NCBI GenBank assembly: GCA_016296065.1
Contig: JAEDKA010000056.1
Coordinates: 1-24,658, forward strand
Origin: Kiritimatiellia bacterium
Lineage (GTDB): Bacteria; Verrucomicrobiota; Kiritimatiellia; RFP12; UBA1067
Length of the DNA stretch: 24,658 bases
Reading direction: 5' to 3'
The position numbers and the translations under genes were made by a program. Shown here in pieces: positions 15,001 to 21,823 of this stretch. Each line of letters begins with the position of its first letter. Position 1 is the first letter of the stretch. The notes under the pieces are model-generated. The model saw only the letters and a list, made by a program, of their open reading frames with translations. It did not search any database and had not been told where the DNA came from.

Positions 15001-16825
15001 CGCGGGCCTTCACCGTCGTTGTGGCGGAGAGCGCGATCGGCGCCGAATAGGCCGCGCTCGACGCGGTCGGCTCGGTGCCGTCGAGCGTGTAGCGGATCGT
15101 CGCGCCGGAAGTCGCGCAGACGATCGTCACGTTGGTCGACGGCGAGAAGAAGCAGGAAGCCGGCGCAAGCACGGGGTCCGCGACCTGTTCCGACGTGGCC
15201 GGGTCCTCAACCGTCTGCGGCGCGACGGGCGACATCGGGAGCCCCGCCTCGTTGTAGAGATTCAGGCGCTGGCCGTCCTCCAGCAGGGTCTCGCGGGTGA
15301 CGCACCAGTAGCCGTAGTGGAACTTAGTCGGAGCAGGAACACCGTTGGCGCGCAGGACGATCATCTCACCCTCGACGGTCGCATCGGCATCCTTCCAGAC
15401 GTTGTCGCTGCCGCAGAGCGCAAAGCCGCGGATAGGGTCTGTGCTCTTCTTGACCCATTGGCTCAACGAGACCGACGAAGCCGGCTTCATCCGCCCCGCC
15501 GTAAGTCCCTTCGCCGTGCCGGACTTGAAGAAGACGCGGACGGATCCGTCGGACTCACGCACCGCGCGGGTGAAGACCGGTCCCTCCGCCGGAAGATCCG
15601 TCTCGCCGTAGATGTCCCTGCGCGCGAGAAGCGACAGGCGACGTCCCACGAAATTCTTGTCGGTCGGGTGAAGGGATCCAGTGCTCAGACAATCGACGCA
15701 ATCCACGATGGTGACGAGACCGTGCGTGCCCGTGTCGGACATGTTCCAGAGCCGTTGCGCCTCGCGGACACGAACGTAGTTGTGGCCGACGTCGTCCTCG
15801 GTCGGGGCCGGATACTGGTCAAGGCCGATCGTGCCGGAGCCGGCAGCGTAGTTGGGCGCGCCGATCTGCACGGCGTAGAACGGCAGGTCTCCGTTTTCGC
15901 CCCAGCGGTCGCGGCGATCCTTCACGAGGACGTCCATCAGCGCCTTGTAGTCGTCCGCCTTCATCGCGGCGTCCGTGCAGCCCTGGTACCAGAGAACGGC
16001 GCGGAACTTCGCGCGGAGGATCGGCGCCATCATGTTGTTCCAGTACCATCCGTCCGATGAACCGGTGGAGCCGTACGTCTGGTATCCATTCGCGCTGAGG
16101 ACCGAAGGGGCGATCCACTCGCGGATGGCCGAGCCGCCGGACGAGGCATGGATTATGCCAATCGGGATGTCCTGCCCCTTCTCCGCGTTCGCCCTGCGGA
16201 TGTAGTGGGCGAAGTTGAGCGCGACGCTGCTGACATGGTACTTGTTGCTTGCCGCACCGTTCATCGTCGCAGGAGCCCAGTCGAATCCTTCGCCGAAGTA
16301 CTTGATCGTGTCGTCGACCGGCTTGATGGGCGGCAGGTCGAAGAGCTTCTCGCTTGTCGCGTTTTCAGCGCTCCGCGCAATGCGGATAAAGCGGATACCG
16401 TCGTCGTCGCGGCAGAAGTCCTTGACCGACTGCGGCTCGTGGAAGTCCTTGTAGTCGAGGCGGCGGTCCATGTTGCTCTGCCCGCCCGCGAGGAACACGT
16501 CGCCGACGAGGACGTCCGAGAGCGTGATGGACTCGTTCGCGCTGTCGGCGATCGTCAGCGTCTGCGGCGTCGCAGAGAGCGCGAACGGCTGCGAGAATGT
16601 CGTCTCCCAGAAGCCGTCGGCCCCGGTCGAGGCGTTCGCGGTCTGCCCGGCGAACGAGACGGTCACGACGCGCCCCGCGGCGTCCTTGCCCCATACGGTG
16701 ATCTTCTTTCCGCGCTGGAGGACCATGTGGTCCTGCCAGTAGGCGGAAACCGCGAGGTCTCCCGCCGCCGCAAAGCCCGCCGCCAGAGCGCCGAGCGCCA
16801 TCGCCAACATTGTCTTGAGCTTCAT
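12032..16825 (-). CDS. Secreted dual esterase: sialate O-acetylesterase plus SGNH hydrolase with binding modules
   Basis: A 1597-residue exported multidomain protein with a signal peptide at 1-21. Residues about 24-540 are a sialate-O-acetylesterase-type SGNH domain with GGQSNM (Ser117) and LHPTDKNF (His386). A chitobiase-C-terminal-like beta domain (about 550-628) follows, then two discoidin-like domains (about 640-810 and 840-1010) separated by an Asp/Pro repeat linker, and an Fn3-like domain (1015-1112). A second SGNH/GDSL hydrolase spans about 1120-1352 with GDSL (Ser1130), GSVND (Asn1202) and GHPS (His1329). A second Pro/Asp linker leads to a C-terminal beta-rich region ending FFKASLE. 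It probably removes O-acetyl groups from complex glycans outside the cell. The Asp usually three residues before the second catalytic His is not visible (Ser1326). GAGGA lies 8 bases before the ATG. Confidence 0.88.
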   Translation of the reverse strand: MKLKTMLAMALGALAAGFAAAGDLAVSAYWQDHMVLQRGKKITVWGKDAAGRVVTVSFAGQTANASTGADGFWETTFSQPFALSATPQTLTIADSANESITLSDVLVGDVFLAGGQSNMDRRLDYKDFHEPQSVKDFCRDDDGIRFIRIARSAENATSEKLFDLPPIKPVDDTIKYFGEGFDWAPATMNGAASNKYHVSSVALNFAHYIRRANAEKGQDIPIGIIHASSGGSAIREWIAPSVLSANGYQTYGSTGSSDGWYWNNMMAPILRAKFRAVLWYQGCTDAAMKADDYKALMDVLVKDRRDRWGENGDLPFYAVQIGAPNYAAGSGTIGLDQYPAPTEDDVGHNYVRVREAQRLWNMSDTGTHGLVTIVDCVDCLSTGSLHPTDKNFVGRRLSLLARRDIYGETDLPAEGPVFTRAVRESDGSVRVFFKSGTAKGLTAGRMKPASSVSLSQWVKKSTDPIRGFALCGSDNVWKDADATVEGEMIVLRANGVPAPTKFHYGYWCVTRETLLEDGQRLNLYNEAGLPMSPVAPQTVEDPATSEQVADPVLAPASCFFSPSTNVTIVCATSGATIRYTLDGTEPTASSAAYSAPIALSATTTVKARAFAANKDPSDIVFATYTLGEPPAPEPDPQWTNGAYEPSAWAPLGENLLAGATASYSGNLSYIGSKDMAKLTDGRIPVDISGNTGAGSQTEVVGFQEDAAAIWTFSSPRTIGKIRISTRWATTSFDAITVKDVYVLQGGDWAALGVPDSHKSGIASITTGSLEATLEDEELGYLAQNVSGLKIVFGAPESAVANYYAEIEAIAPGGEIPDDPPPDDPPPDDPPDDPPSGESARTWTTGDYDPSTWTGLENNILAGLTTVATDMSKISFAASKDLSKLTDGAVSATAASTEIVGLCPDAELVWNFSEPKVLEEIRFSSLWSSKIYAGISVKDILVQTSGSSEWVSLGVSITKSGNDSAAGAQYATLSDPGLGYLALDVVALKFVSGSVEAFANYYAEIEAVGRTGGDAYPPALSGLKVKPWGTSAEFSGSIASLGTAASSCDVYLAYGSDANHLGAPVKIYSGNAGAFHYELEGLSLNTNYSYLLSVSNNAATVMGCEASGTFTTTDEVHPDWSGYKWAVIGDSLTDPTLAPGIGNYYYNFVAADTGIQLVYTNGVGSTGYKNKYNVDGGKCFYQRLQANPLPSDVDVVTIFGSVNDWGLARSAADVGTPTDSIDDGKETLAAYMNKAIDVVQAQAPNAKLVLVGSLYYYNVVASAHQLANETLRAVAANRGVAFYDWLTENPDDPLDFHHIADNPTEEGSFAQRYTRDCPETIVPGETSFGHPSAEYHEAWLSPHFRGVLAAALDGREPDDPPEPPDPPDPPDPPSGDKMFYIGETGYDSWADVYAAAQNGDTIIVGQDAEISGTVGKELTIDLCGGNVNVTGGWWPATVTVVDSQKPSGSFTITGASLNVQGGTLDLSALAGSQLVFAGSFWTNGSTVLKFPSDMTLAECTAKINMGSNPIGEQIVVRGVTYTWDGTSWGGQTEIAITGIAVKPDTVEIGVTASTSGTVTILGSETVNGTYSALVTTKVADGLYSVQVSDCRFFKASLE
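12711..12755. repeat. Tandem 9-bp repeat encoding a Pro/Asp linker
   Basis: Five 9-base units (GGCGGGTCC three times, then two variants) encode the PPD/PPE linker between the second hydrolase and the C-terminal domain of the dual esterase. A tract like this can vary in copy number by slippage. Confidence 0.75.
14326..14380. repeat. 15-bp repeat encoding a second Asp/Pro linker
   Basis: Imperfect units of the form GGCGGTGGATCATCC encode the PDDPP repeats between the two discoidin-like domains of the dual esterase. Confidence 0.65.
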
Positions 16826-16875
16826 GTCGTGTCCTCTTTTACGTGTGTGATCGCTGCATCGCCAGCGTCGCCAAA

Positions 16876-16922
16876 ATTATACTCCAAATCCCCCTTCGTG
16901 CGAAACCCCTCCAACTGGAGGG
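16876..16922 (-). promoter_or_regulatory. Promoter with 7-2-7 palindrome, dual esterase; shared with the divergent kinase gene
   Basis: CCCTCCAACTGGAGGG is at 16907-16922 and TATAAT at 16881-16876 (minus strand), with 25 bases between. The esterase ATG at 16825 lies about 50 bases downstream. The same palindrome is 34 bases upstream of the plus-strand TATAAT at 16957, so one bound regulator could touch both promoters. Confidence 0.7.
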
Positions 16923-16953
16923 TAGGAAGCTCCTAACGCATCGCGGCAATATT

Positions 16954-16962
16954 TGGTATAAT
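16954..16962 (+). promoter_or_regulatory. Extended -10 promoter of the sensor kinase gene
   Basis: TGGTATAAT (extended -10) has no recognisable -35 at normal spacing. It ends 6 bases before the ATG at 16969, so the transcript is predicted to start at or next to the start codon and to be leaderless. Confidence 0.6.
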
Positions 16963-16968
16963 TTACGT

Positions 16969-19101
16969 ATGAGGACAATGTTACAGATGCTTATCTGCTC
17001 GTTATCGTCGCTGGCGCTCGCGGGCGGCTCCAGTGCCGTGACGAACACGGACATCAGGTCAATGATGAACATCTGGGACGACACGGTGCCAGGTCACCAC
17101 AACTACTTCGCCCTGACAGGCACCGTCCACACGATCCTCTCGTCCACACGAGAGCCATCGTCCACACCCAGCTTCGTCATCGACGACGGCGAACTGCTCA
17201 TCCCGGTGTTCAACAGGACGCCATCACACGTCGCGCTGCGTCAGGGCGACCGCATCGCAGCATCCGGCATCTTCGGCCTCCAGAAACACGACTACGGCAA
17301 CGAGCCCTACGCCGTCGCGCACGAGATACAGGTCCTTGGCACGGGCGCGGCGGTCCGACCGGTCGAGAGGGCGCTCCAGGACCTGTCGAGCATCCGCGAC
17401 AACATGCGTCTCATACAGACGACGGGGACGGTCATCGACTGGCGCATCAGCGACGACGACCCAGACTTTGTCTGCCTCACACTGAAGGACGGCCCGACGA
17501 CCATGCCCGTTCTCGTGCCGGCGGACGACACCAACGCCGTCAACCGGCTGCTCGAGTCTCAGGTTTCGGTGGTCGGCACTTTCAACTGGGCGCTTCCGTC
17601 CGTGCGCAGGTACGCGAGGCCGCTCATCGTCTCGAACCTCCGCGACATCGAGGTGCAGTCCCCTCCCCCGCCTCCGCAGAACACGCCGTTCCTCGAGCGC
17701 AAGATATACCTTACGCCGAGGAACATCCGTTCGCTCGGCAAGCGGAAGGTGCACGGCGAGATCATCGCCGTCTGGCAGAAACGCAACCTGCTGCTCCAGG
17801 AGGACGACGGGCGCATAGTGAGGGTGAGGCTGTCCCACCGCGTCATGTCGCCGCCGGAGCCCGGCCAGCGCGCGACGGCATGCGGCTATCCCGAGACGGA
17901 CCAGTTCAACATCATCCTCGGCACGGCGACGATTTCCTCTACCGCGCCCGCGGCCTCGACGCCGCAATCCCCTGTCCGCCTCATGTCGCTCGCAGACGTC
18001 ATCGTCAAGAGCCCCTCTGGCTCCATCACCTTCAAGCCCTCCTACTACGGAAAGCTCATCACGCTCGGCGGCACCATCCGAAACCTGCCATCCCTCGGAA
18101 ACGCCGAAGGCCGAATCGGGCTGGACTGCGACGGACTCCTCGTCCAGCTCGACACAAGCTCCTGCCCCGAGGCGAACGACGGACTCGAACTGGGGAGCAG
18201 AATCGAGGCGACGGGAGTCTGCCTTCTGGAAACGAACGACTACGACGCGCAGACCGACATGCCGCACATCAGCGGGCTTACGCTTATCCTGCGCGGCAAG
18301 AATGACATTGCCGTCATATCGCATCCGCCATGGCTCACCCCCTCGAGGTTTCTCGTCATTCTGTCGGCACTGACCGGCATCCACGTGCTCGTGCTCATCT
18401 GGAACGCCGCGCTGCGCACGCTCGTGGAGCGGCGCGGACGCGAGCTCGCGCGCAAGCAGATCGAGGCGACCCACGCCAAGTTCAAGACGATCGAGCGCAC
18501 GCGCCTCGCGACGGAGCTCCACGATTCCGTCGTGCAGAACCTGACTGGCGCGGCGCTTGAGATACGCGCGGCGCAGGCCGCCATTCCGCCGGCGGACGAA
18601 GGCGCCGCGCCGCACCTGGACATCGCGCTCAAGACGATCAACTCCTCGCGCTCCGAGCTCAGGAACTGCATATGGGACCTCCGAAACCAGGCCCTCGAGA
18701 AAAACGACATCGACGAGGCCGTGCGCATTACCCTCCAGCCGCACCTCGCGGACGCGCAGCTGCAGGTGCGCTTCAACGTTCCGCGCCGCAAGATCCCCGA
18801 CAACGCGTTCCACAACATACTCTGCATAATCCGCGAGCTCGTCGTTAACGCCGTGCGACACGGTCGGGCGAAAACCCTCAAGGTCGCCGGAACAATCGAC
18901 GGCGGCCGTCTGCTCTTCTCCGTGGCGGACGACGGTTGCGGATTCGACCCCTCGAAGCGGCCCGGGATGGAACAGGGGCATTTCGGGCTAGAAGGCGTGA
19001 CGGAACGCGTCAAGGCCTTGGGCGGAGATGTCGACATTGCAAGCGTTCCCGGTAAAGGATCCCGCATTTCCATCAACATCCCGATTCCAGAGGAGACCTG
19101 A
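16969..19101 (+). CDS. NarL-type sensor histidine kinase with a periplasmic region of OB-like repeats
   Basis: A 710-residue membrane kinase. A signal sequence (about 1-22) is followed by an extracytoplasmic region of about 440 residues made of three beta-rich units. Each has OB-fold-like phrasing (L-T-G-T-V…FVIDDG…GDRIAASGIFG; QTTGTVIDW…VSVVGTF; VHGEIIAVWQKRNLLLQEDDG). One transmembrane helix (about 461-482) leads to a HisKA_3 box ERTRLATELHDSVVQ with His518. An HATPase domain follows with ELVVNAVRHG, DDGCGFDP and GHFGLEGVTERV. The predicted signal is extracellular and unknown. ATG 16969 is preferred because the frame upstream runs through the palindrome and the promoter. ATG 16978, preceded by GAGGA, is an alternative. 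Two bases separate its stop from the response regulator. Confidence 0.88.
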   Translation: MRTMLQMLICSLSSLALAGGSSAVTNTDIRSMMNIWDDTVPGHHNYFALTGTVHTILSSTREPSSTPSFVIDDGELLIPVFNRTPSHVALRQGDRIAASGIFGLQKHDYGNEPYAVAHEIQVLGTGAAVRPVERALQDLSSIRDNMRLIQTTGTVIDWRISDDDPDFVCLTLKDGPTTMPVLVPADDTNAVNRLLESQVSVVGTFNWALPSVRRYARPLIVSNLRDIEVQSPPPPPQNTPFLERKIYLTPRNIRSLGKRKVHGEIIAVWQKRNLLLQEDDGRIVRVRLSHRVMSPPEPGQRATACGYPETDQFNIILGTATISSTAPAASTPQSPVRLMSLADVIVKSPSGSITFKPSYYGKLITLGGTIRNLPSLGNAEGRIGLDCDGLLVQLDTSSCPEANDGLELGSRIEATGVCLLETNDYDAQTDMPHISGLTLILRGKNDIAVISHPPWLTPSRFLVILSALTGIHVLVLIWNAALRTLVERRGRELARKQIEATHAKFKTIERTRLATELHDSVVQNLTGAALEIRAAQAAIPPADEGAAPHLDIALKTINSSRSELRNCIWDLRNQALEKNDIDEAVRITLQPHLADAQLQVRFNVPRRKIPDNAFHNILCIIRELVVNAVRHGRAKTLKVAGTIDGGRLLFSVADDGCGFDPSKRPGMEQGHFGLEGVTERVKALGGDVDIASVPGKGSRISINIPIPEET

Positions 19102-19103
19102 CC

Positions 19104-19724
19104 ATGAAGAAGATTTCCATTCTGATCGCAGATGACCACAAGATAGTCCGCATGGGGCTCAAGTCCCTCTTTGCGGCAGAGAAGGACCTCTCCGTCGTCG
19201 GAGAGGCAGACGACGGAGAGTTGACCGTCCGCCAGGCGGACAGCCTCAGGCCCGACGTCATCATCATGGACCTGATGATGCCGAAGAAGGACGGCGTCGC
19301 CGCGACGGCGGAAATCCACGCCAGGCTTCCAGAGACGAAAATCGTCGTCCTCACCTCCTACTCGACGTCCGACACGATTGCCGCGGCACTCGCCGCGGGC
19401 GCGTCGGGCGCTGTCATGAAATCGGCGGACGACGCCACGCTTCTGACGGCCGTTCGAACCGTTGCCTCTGGCAAGCGCTTCATCTCTCCCGAGGTGAAGG
19501 GGCTCCTCGCGTTCGACCCTCCCGCGCCGACTCTCTCGCCGCGCCAGCAGGAGGTGCTCGTCTCGCTCGCAAAGGGCTTCAACAACACGGAAATCGCCAA
19601 TCAGCTCGGCATCAGCCGGACCGTCGTGAAGGAGCATGTCGAGACCCTGCTCGTCAAGCTCGGCGCCGCAAACCGCACCGAGGCGGCGGCCATCGCACTC
19701 AGAAAGCAGCTCGTGAAGGTCTAG
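19104..19724 (+). CDS. NarL/LuxR-family response regulator
   Basis: A 206-residue cytoplasmic regulator. The receiver domain (about 3-120) has the acidic pair Asp10/Asp11 in ADDH, phospho-acceptor Asp56 in MDLMMP, Thr84 and Lys106. The LuxR-type helix-turn-helix (about 143-206) carries LSPRQQEVL, NNTEIANQLGISRTVVKEHV and KLGAANRTEAAAIA. GAGGAG lies 7 bases before the ATG, inside the end of the kinase gene, so the two are cotranscribed. Regulators of this class commonly bind inverted heptamers spaced by 2 bp, and the 16-bp palindromes here have exactly that form. The stop codon overlaps the folD stop. Confidence 0.93.
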   Translation: MKKISILIADDHKIVRMGLKSLFAAEKDLSVVGEADDGELTVRQADSLRPDVIIMDLMMPKKDGVAATAEIHARLPETKIVVLTSYSTSDTIAAALAAGASGAVMKSADDATLLTAVRTVASGKRFISPEVKGLLAFDPPAPTLSPRQQEVLVSLAKGFNNTEIANQLGISRTVVKEHVETLLVKLGAANRTEAAAIALRKQLVKV

Positions 19725-20584
19725 CGGCGGGCGCTTTCGAGGGTGTTCCAGAGGAGCATCGTGATCGTCATTGGGCCGACCCCGCCGGGAACTGGCGTAA
19801 TCGCACCGGCGACTTTAGAGCAGCTCTCGAAGTCCGCGTCGCCCACGAGCCTAAAGCCCTTCGGCTTCGTCGCGTCGGGGATGCGGTTGACTCCGACGTC
19901 AATCACCACGGCGCCCGGCTTGAGCATGTCGCCGGTGAGCGTGTTCGGACGTCCCGCCGCGACGACGACAACGTCAGCCTCGCGCGTGAACTTTGCGATG
20001 TCGGGCGTGCCGGTGTGGCAGAGCGTCACGGTCGCGTTCGTCTCCTTGCGCGACAGAAGCGCCGCGACTGGCTTGCCGACGATGTTGCTGCGTCCGATGA
20101 CGACCGCGTGCTTCCCCTTGAGATCCATTCCGGAGAACTCGATGAGCTTGATGATCCCGTGCGGCGTGCACGGAAGGAAGCAGCGCTCGCCAATCATCAT
20201 GCGCCCGACGTTCACCGGCGTGAAGCCGTCCACGTCCTTCTCTGGCGCGATCGCGTCGATCACCGCCTTGTCGCTGATGTGCTTCGGGACGGGGAGCTGC
20301 ACCAGAATCCCGTGGATGGCGGGGTCTTCGTTAAGCTCCTTCACGAGCGCCACGAGCTCCGCCTCCGTAGTCTCCGCCGGAAGGCGTATCTCGCGCGAGA
20401 GCATCCCCGCCTCCCTGCACGCCTTCTCCTTCGCGGTCACGTAGCTGACGCTCGCGGGGTTGTCCCCGACAAGAATCACGGCGAGCCCGGGCGTGACGCC
20501 CTTCTCGGACTTCAGCGATTCGACACCCGCGGCGATTTCGCCACGGAGGTTCTGCGCAAGCTGCTTTCCGTCAATGATCTTCAT
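19721..20584 (-). CDS. folD: Bifunctional methylenetetrahydrofolate dehydrogenase / methenyltetrahydrofolate cyclohydrolase
   Basis: A 287-residue FolD, the normal length. It interconverts 5,10-methylene-, 5,10-methenyl- and 10-formyl-tetrahydrofolate in the cytoplasm, using NADP, to supply one-carbon units. Conserved segments: YVTAKEKACREAGM (catalytic Tyr and Lys), ILVQLPVPKHI, PEKDVDGFTPVNVGRM, PCTPHGIIKLI, GRSNIVGKPVAALL, VIDVGVNR and TPVPGGVGPMTITMLLWNT. It is the last gene of the pseudopilin operon, starting 6 bases after the gspK stop, and its GAAGGAG ribosome binding site is made by the final gspK codons. The 3' end meets the response regulator gene head-on at a shared CTAG. Confidence 0.96.
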   Translation of the reverse strand: MKIIDGKQLAQNLRGEIAAGVESLKSEKGVTPGLAVILVGDNPASVSYVTAKEKACREAGMLSREIRLPAETTEAELVALVKELNEDPAIHGILVQLPVPKHISDKAVIDAIAPEKDVDGFTPVNVGRMMIGERCFLPCTPHGIIKLIEFSGMDLKGKHAVVIGRSNIVGKPVAALLSRKETNATVTLCHTGTPDIAKFTREADVVVVAAGRPNTLTGDMLKPGAVVIDVGVNRIPDATKPKGFRLVGDADFESCSKVAGAITPVPGGVGPMTITMLLWNTLESARR

Positions 20585-20590
20585 CTTCGT

Positions 20591-21823
20591 CTACTCCTTC
20601 CTGTCGCCGACGGGATCCTCCTCCCACTCGACGTAGCGGACATCCTTGTCCTTGAGGTACGCCTTCGCCTTCACGGTGCGCGTCATGCCGAGCGACTCGC
20701 ACTCTATCGTGATTTCGAAAATCGTCGAATCGTCCGGCTTGAAGAGGAGGTAGTTGCCCGCCTCGGTGCCGATCTGCGCGTCGCCGCCGTAGTCAAGGAC
20801 GCGCTGCTGCAGGTCGTTGAAGTCCTTGTACTGCCACCAGCTCTGCGTCTCGTCTACGTCGTAGTCCGGCTCCTCGCTCTTCGCGGCGAGGATCGCGTCG
20901 ATGTTCTCCGTCGTCTTCTCGAGGTCCTCCTCGTCCTCCTCGTTGAAGATGCCCGGCACTGTCATCAGCTCGTCGCGCGTGCAGTCGTTGACGTAGACCT
21001 TCGCGCTGCCGAGGGTGTTGAACATGTCGGCGATTCCGCGCACGCTTATCTGGTCCTTCGGATCGTCCTCCGGATTCAGCACGCCGCCGGTGAGCACCAC
21101 GGGGAAGTCCCGGAAGCCCCTTATGTACGACAGCTCCCTGATGTCGGGGATCGATCCGTTGCGCGGATACCTCTTGAACTCGTCCTCGACCTTGTTGTCC
21201 TCGTACTCCTCCTCGTACCAGTGCGCCTCCGCGCCGCACTCCTCGCCGTCGATGACCGTCGGGTTGTCATCCGCGTCCACCCAGTCCGCGAAGCTCGCGA
21301 TCAGCAGGTTGATGAGGTTGTACTTGCTGCGCGTGTGGTGCTGCCCGTCGTACGCCTCGACCTCGTAGTCCTCGGGGATGCCGTGGCTCTTGAGCAGCAT
21401 CTCCCACCTGAGCCGCCAGTTGGTGTCGCCGTCGGGCGTCATCTCGTTGATGTTTAGTCCGCGCGTTATTCGTATGCTGACCTTCACCGTTCCCGACTCG
21501 GGGTTCTCCTCGTCCACAAGTATCGGACCTATCACGCACGGACGCCCCTCCTTGAGCTGGCGCTTCTCGCGCAGCCACCTGTCGTCCTCCATCAGCTTGT
21601 CGAGATCTTCGTCCTCCGCCCACTCCGAGACGTTCGCGTAGTCGGAGATCACGACCTCCGCAAGAATGCTCCCCGCGTCGACGAGCCTGTTCACGCGGTT
21701 GCGCTCGCGCACATACACGTTGATGCCCGTCTGGAGATGCGCCTCGTTCGCGAACGAAAGCACCATCACGGACAGTATCGCGATGATCCACAACGCCATC
21801 AGAAGAGCGCTTCCCCGCCTCAT
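20591..21823 (-). CDS. gspK: Type II secretion minor pseudopilin GspK
   Basis: A 410-residue GspK-like protein that would cap the pseudopilus tip with GspI and GspJ. The N-terminus MRRGSALLMALWIIAILSVM gives a short basic leader, Gly at -1, and a hydrophobic helix without Glu at +5, as is usual for GspK. The long periplasmic part has NDCTRDELMTVPGIF, a helix-hairpin-helix-like segment found in GspK, and a very acidic stretch (NEEDEEDLEKTTENID). The start is at 21823, with ATGA overlap with the gspJ stop and GGAGGAGG about 7 bases upstream. A longer frame running into gspJ is rejected. Confidence 0.85.
   Translation of the reverse strand: MRRGSALLMALWIIAILSVMVLSFANEAHLQTGINVYVRERNRVNRLVDAGSILAEVVISDYANVSEWAEDEDLDKLMEDDRWLREKRQLKEGRPCVIGPILVDEENPESGTVKVSIRITRGLNINEMTPDGDTNWRLRWEMLLKSHGIPEDYEVEAYDGQHHTRSKYNLINLLIASFADWVDADDNPTVIDGEECGAEAHWYEEEYEDNKVEDEFKRYPRNGSIPDIRELSYIRGFRDFPVVLTGGVLNPEDDPKDQISVRGIADMFNTLGSAKVYVNDCTRDELMTVPGIFNEEDEEDLEKTTENIDAILAAKSEEPDYDVDETQSWWQYKDFNDLQQRVLDYGGDAQIGTEAGNYLLFKPDDSTIFEITIECESLGMTRTVKAKAYLKDKDVRYVEWEEDPVGDRKE

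Noticed and set aside
14555..16060. Long plus-strand open frame opposite the dual esterase (about 500 codons)
   Set aside because: The translation is Arg-rich and of low complexity, with no domain, signal or ribosome binding site. It is a GC-bias shadow of the minus-strand gene, which has clear catalytic motifs.
16843..16968. Kinase start at 16843
   Set aside because: The frame would run through the esterase promoter, the palindrome and the kinase's own -10 box. A signal peptide starts at 16969.
17224..18981. Long minus-strand open frame opposite the sensor kinase (585 codons)
   Set aside because: It is Arg/Val/Asp-rich shadow sequence without recognisable motifs. The plus strand carries unambiguous kinase signatures.
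20015..21457. Plus-strand open frame of 480 codons across folD and gspK
   Set aside because: It spans two well-supported minus-strand genes and is full of Leu/Arg/Val/Asp strings typical of antisense shadows.
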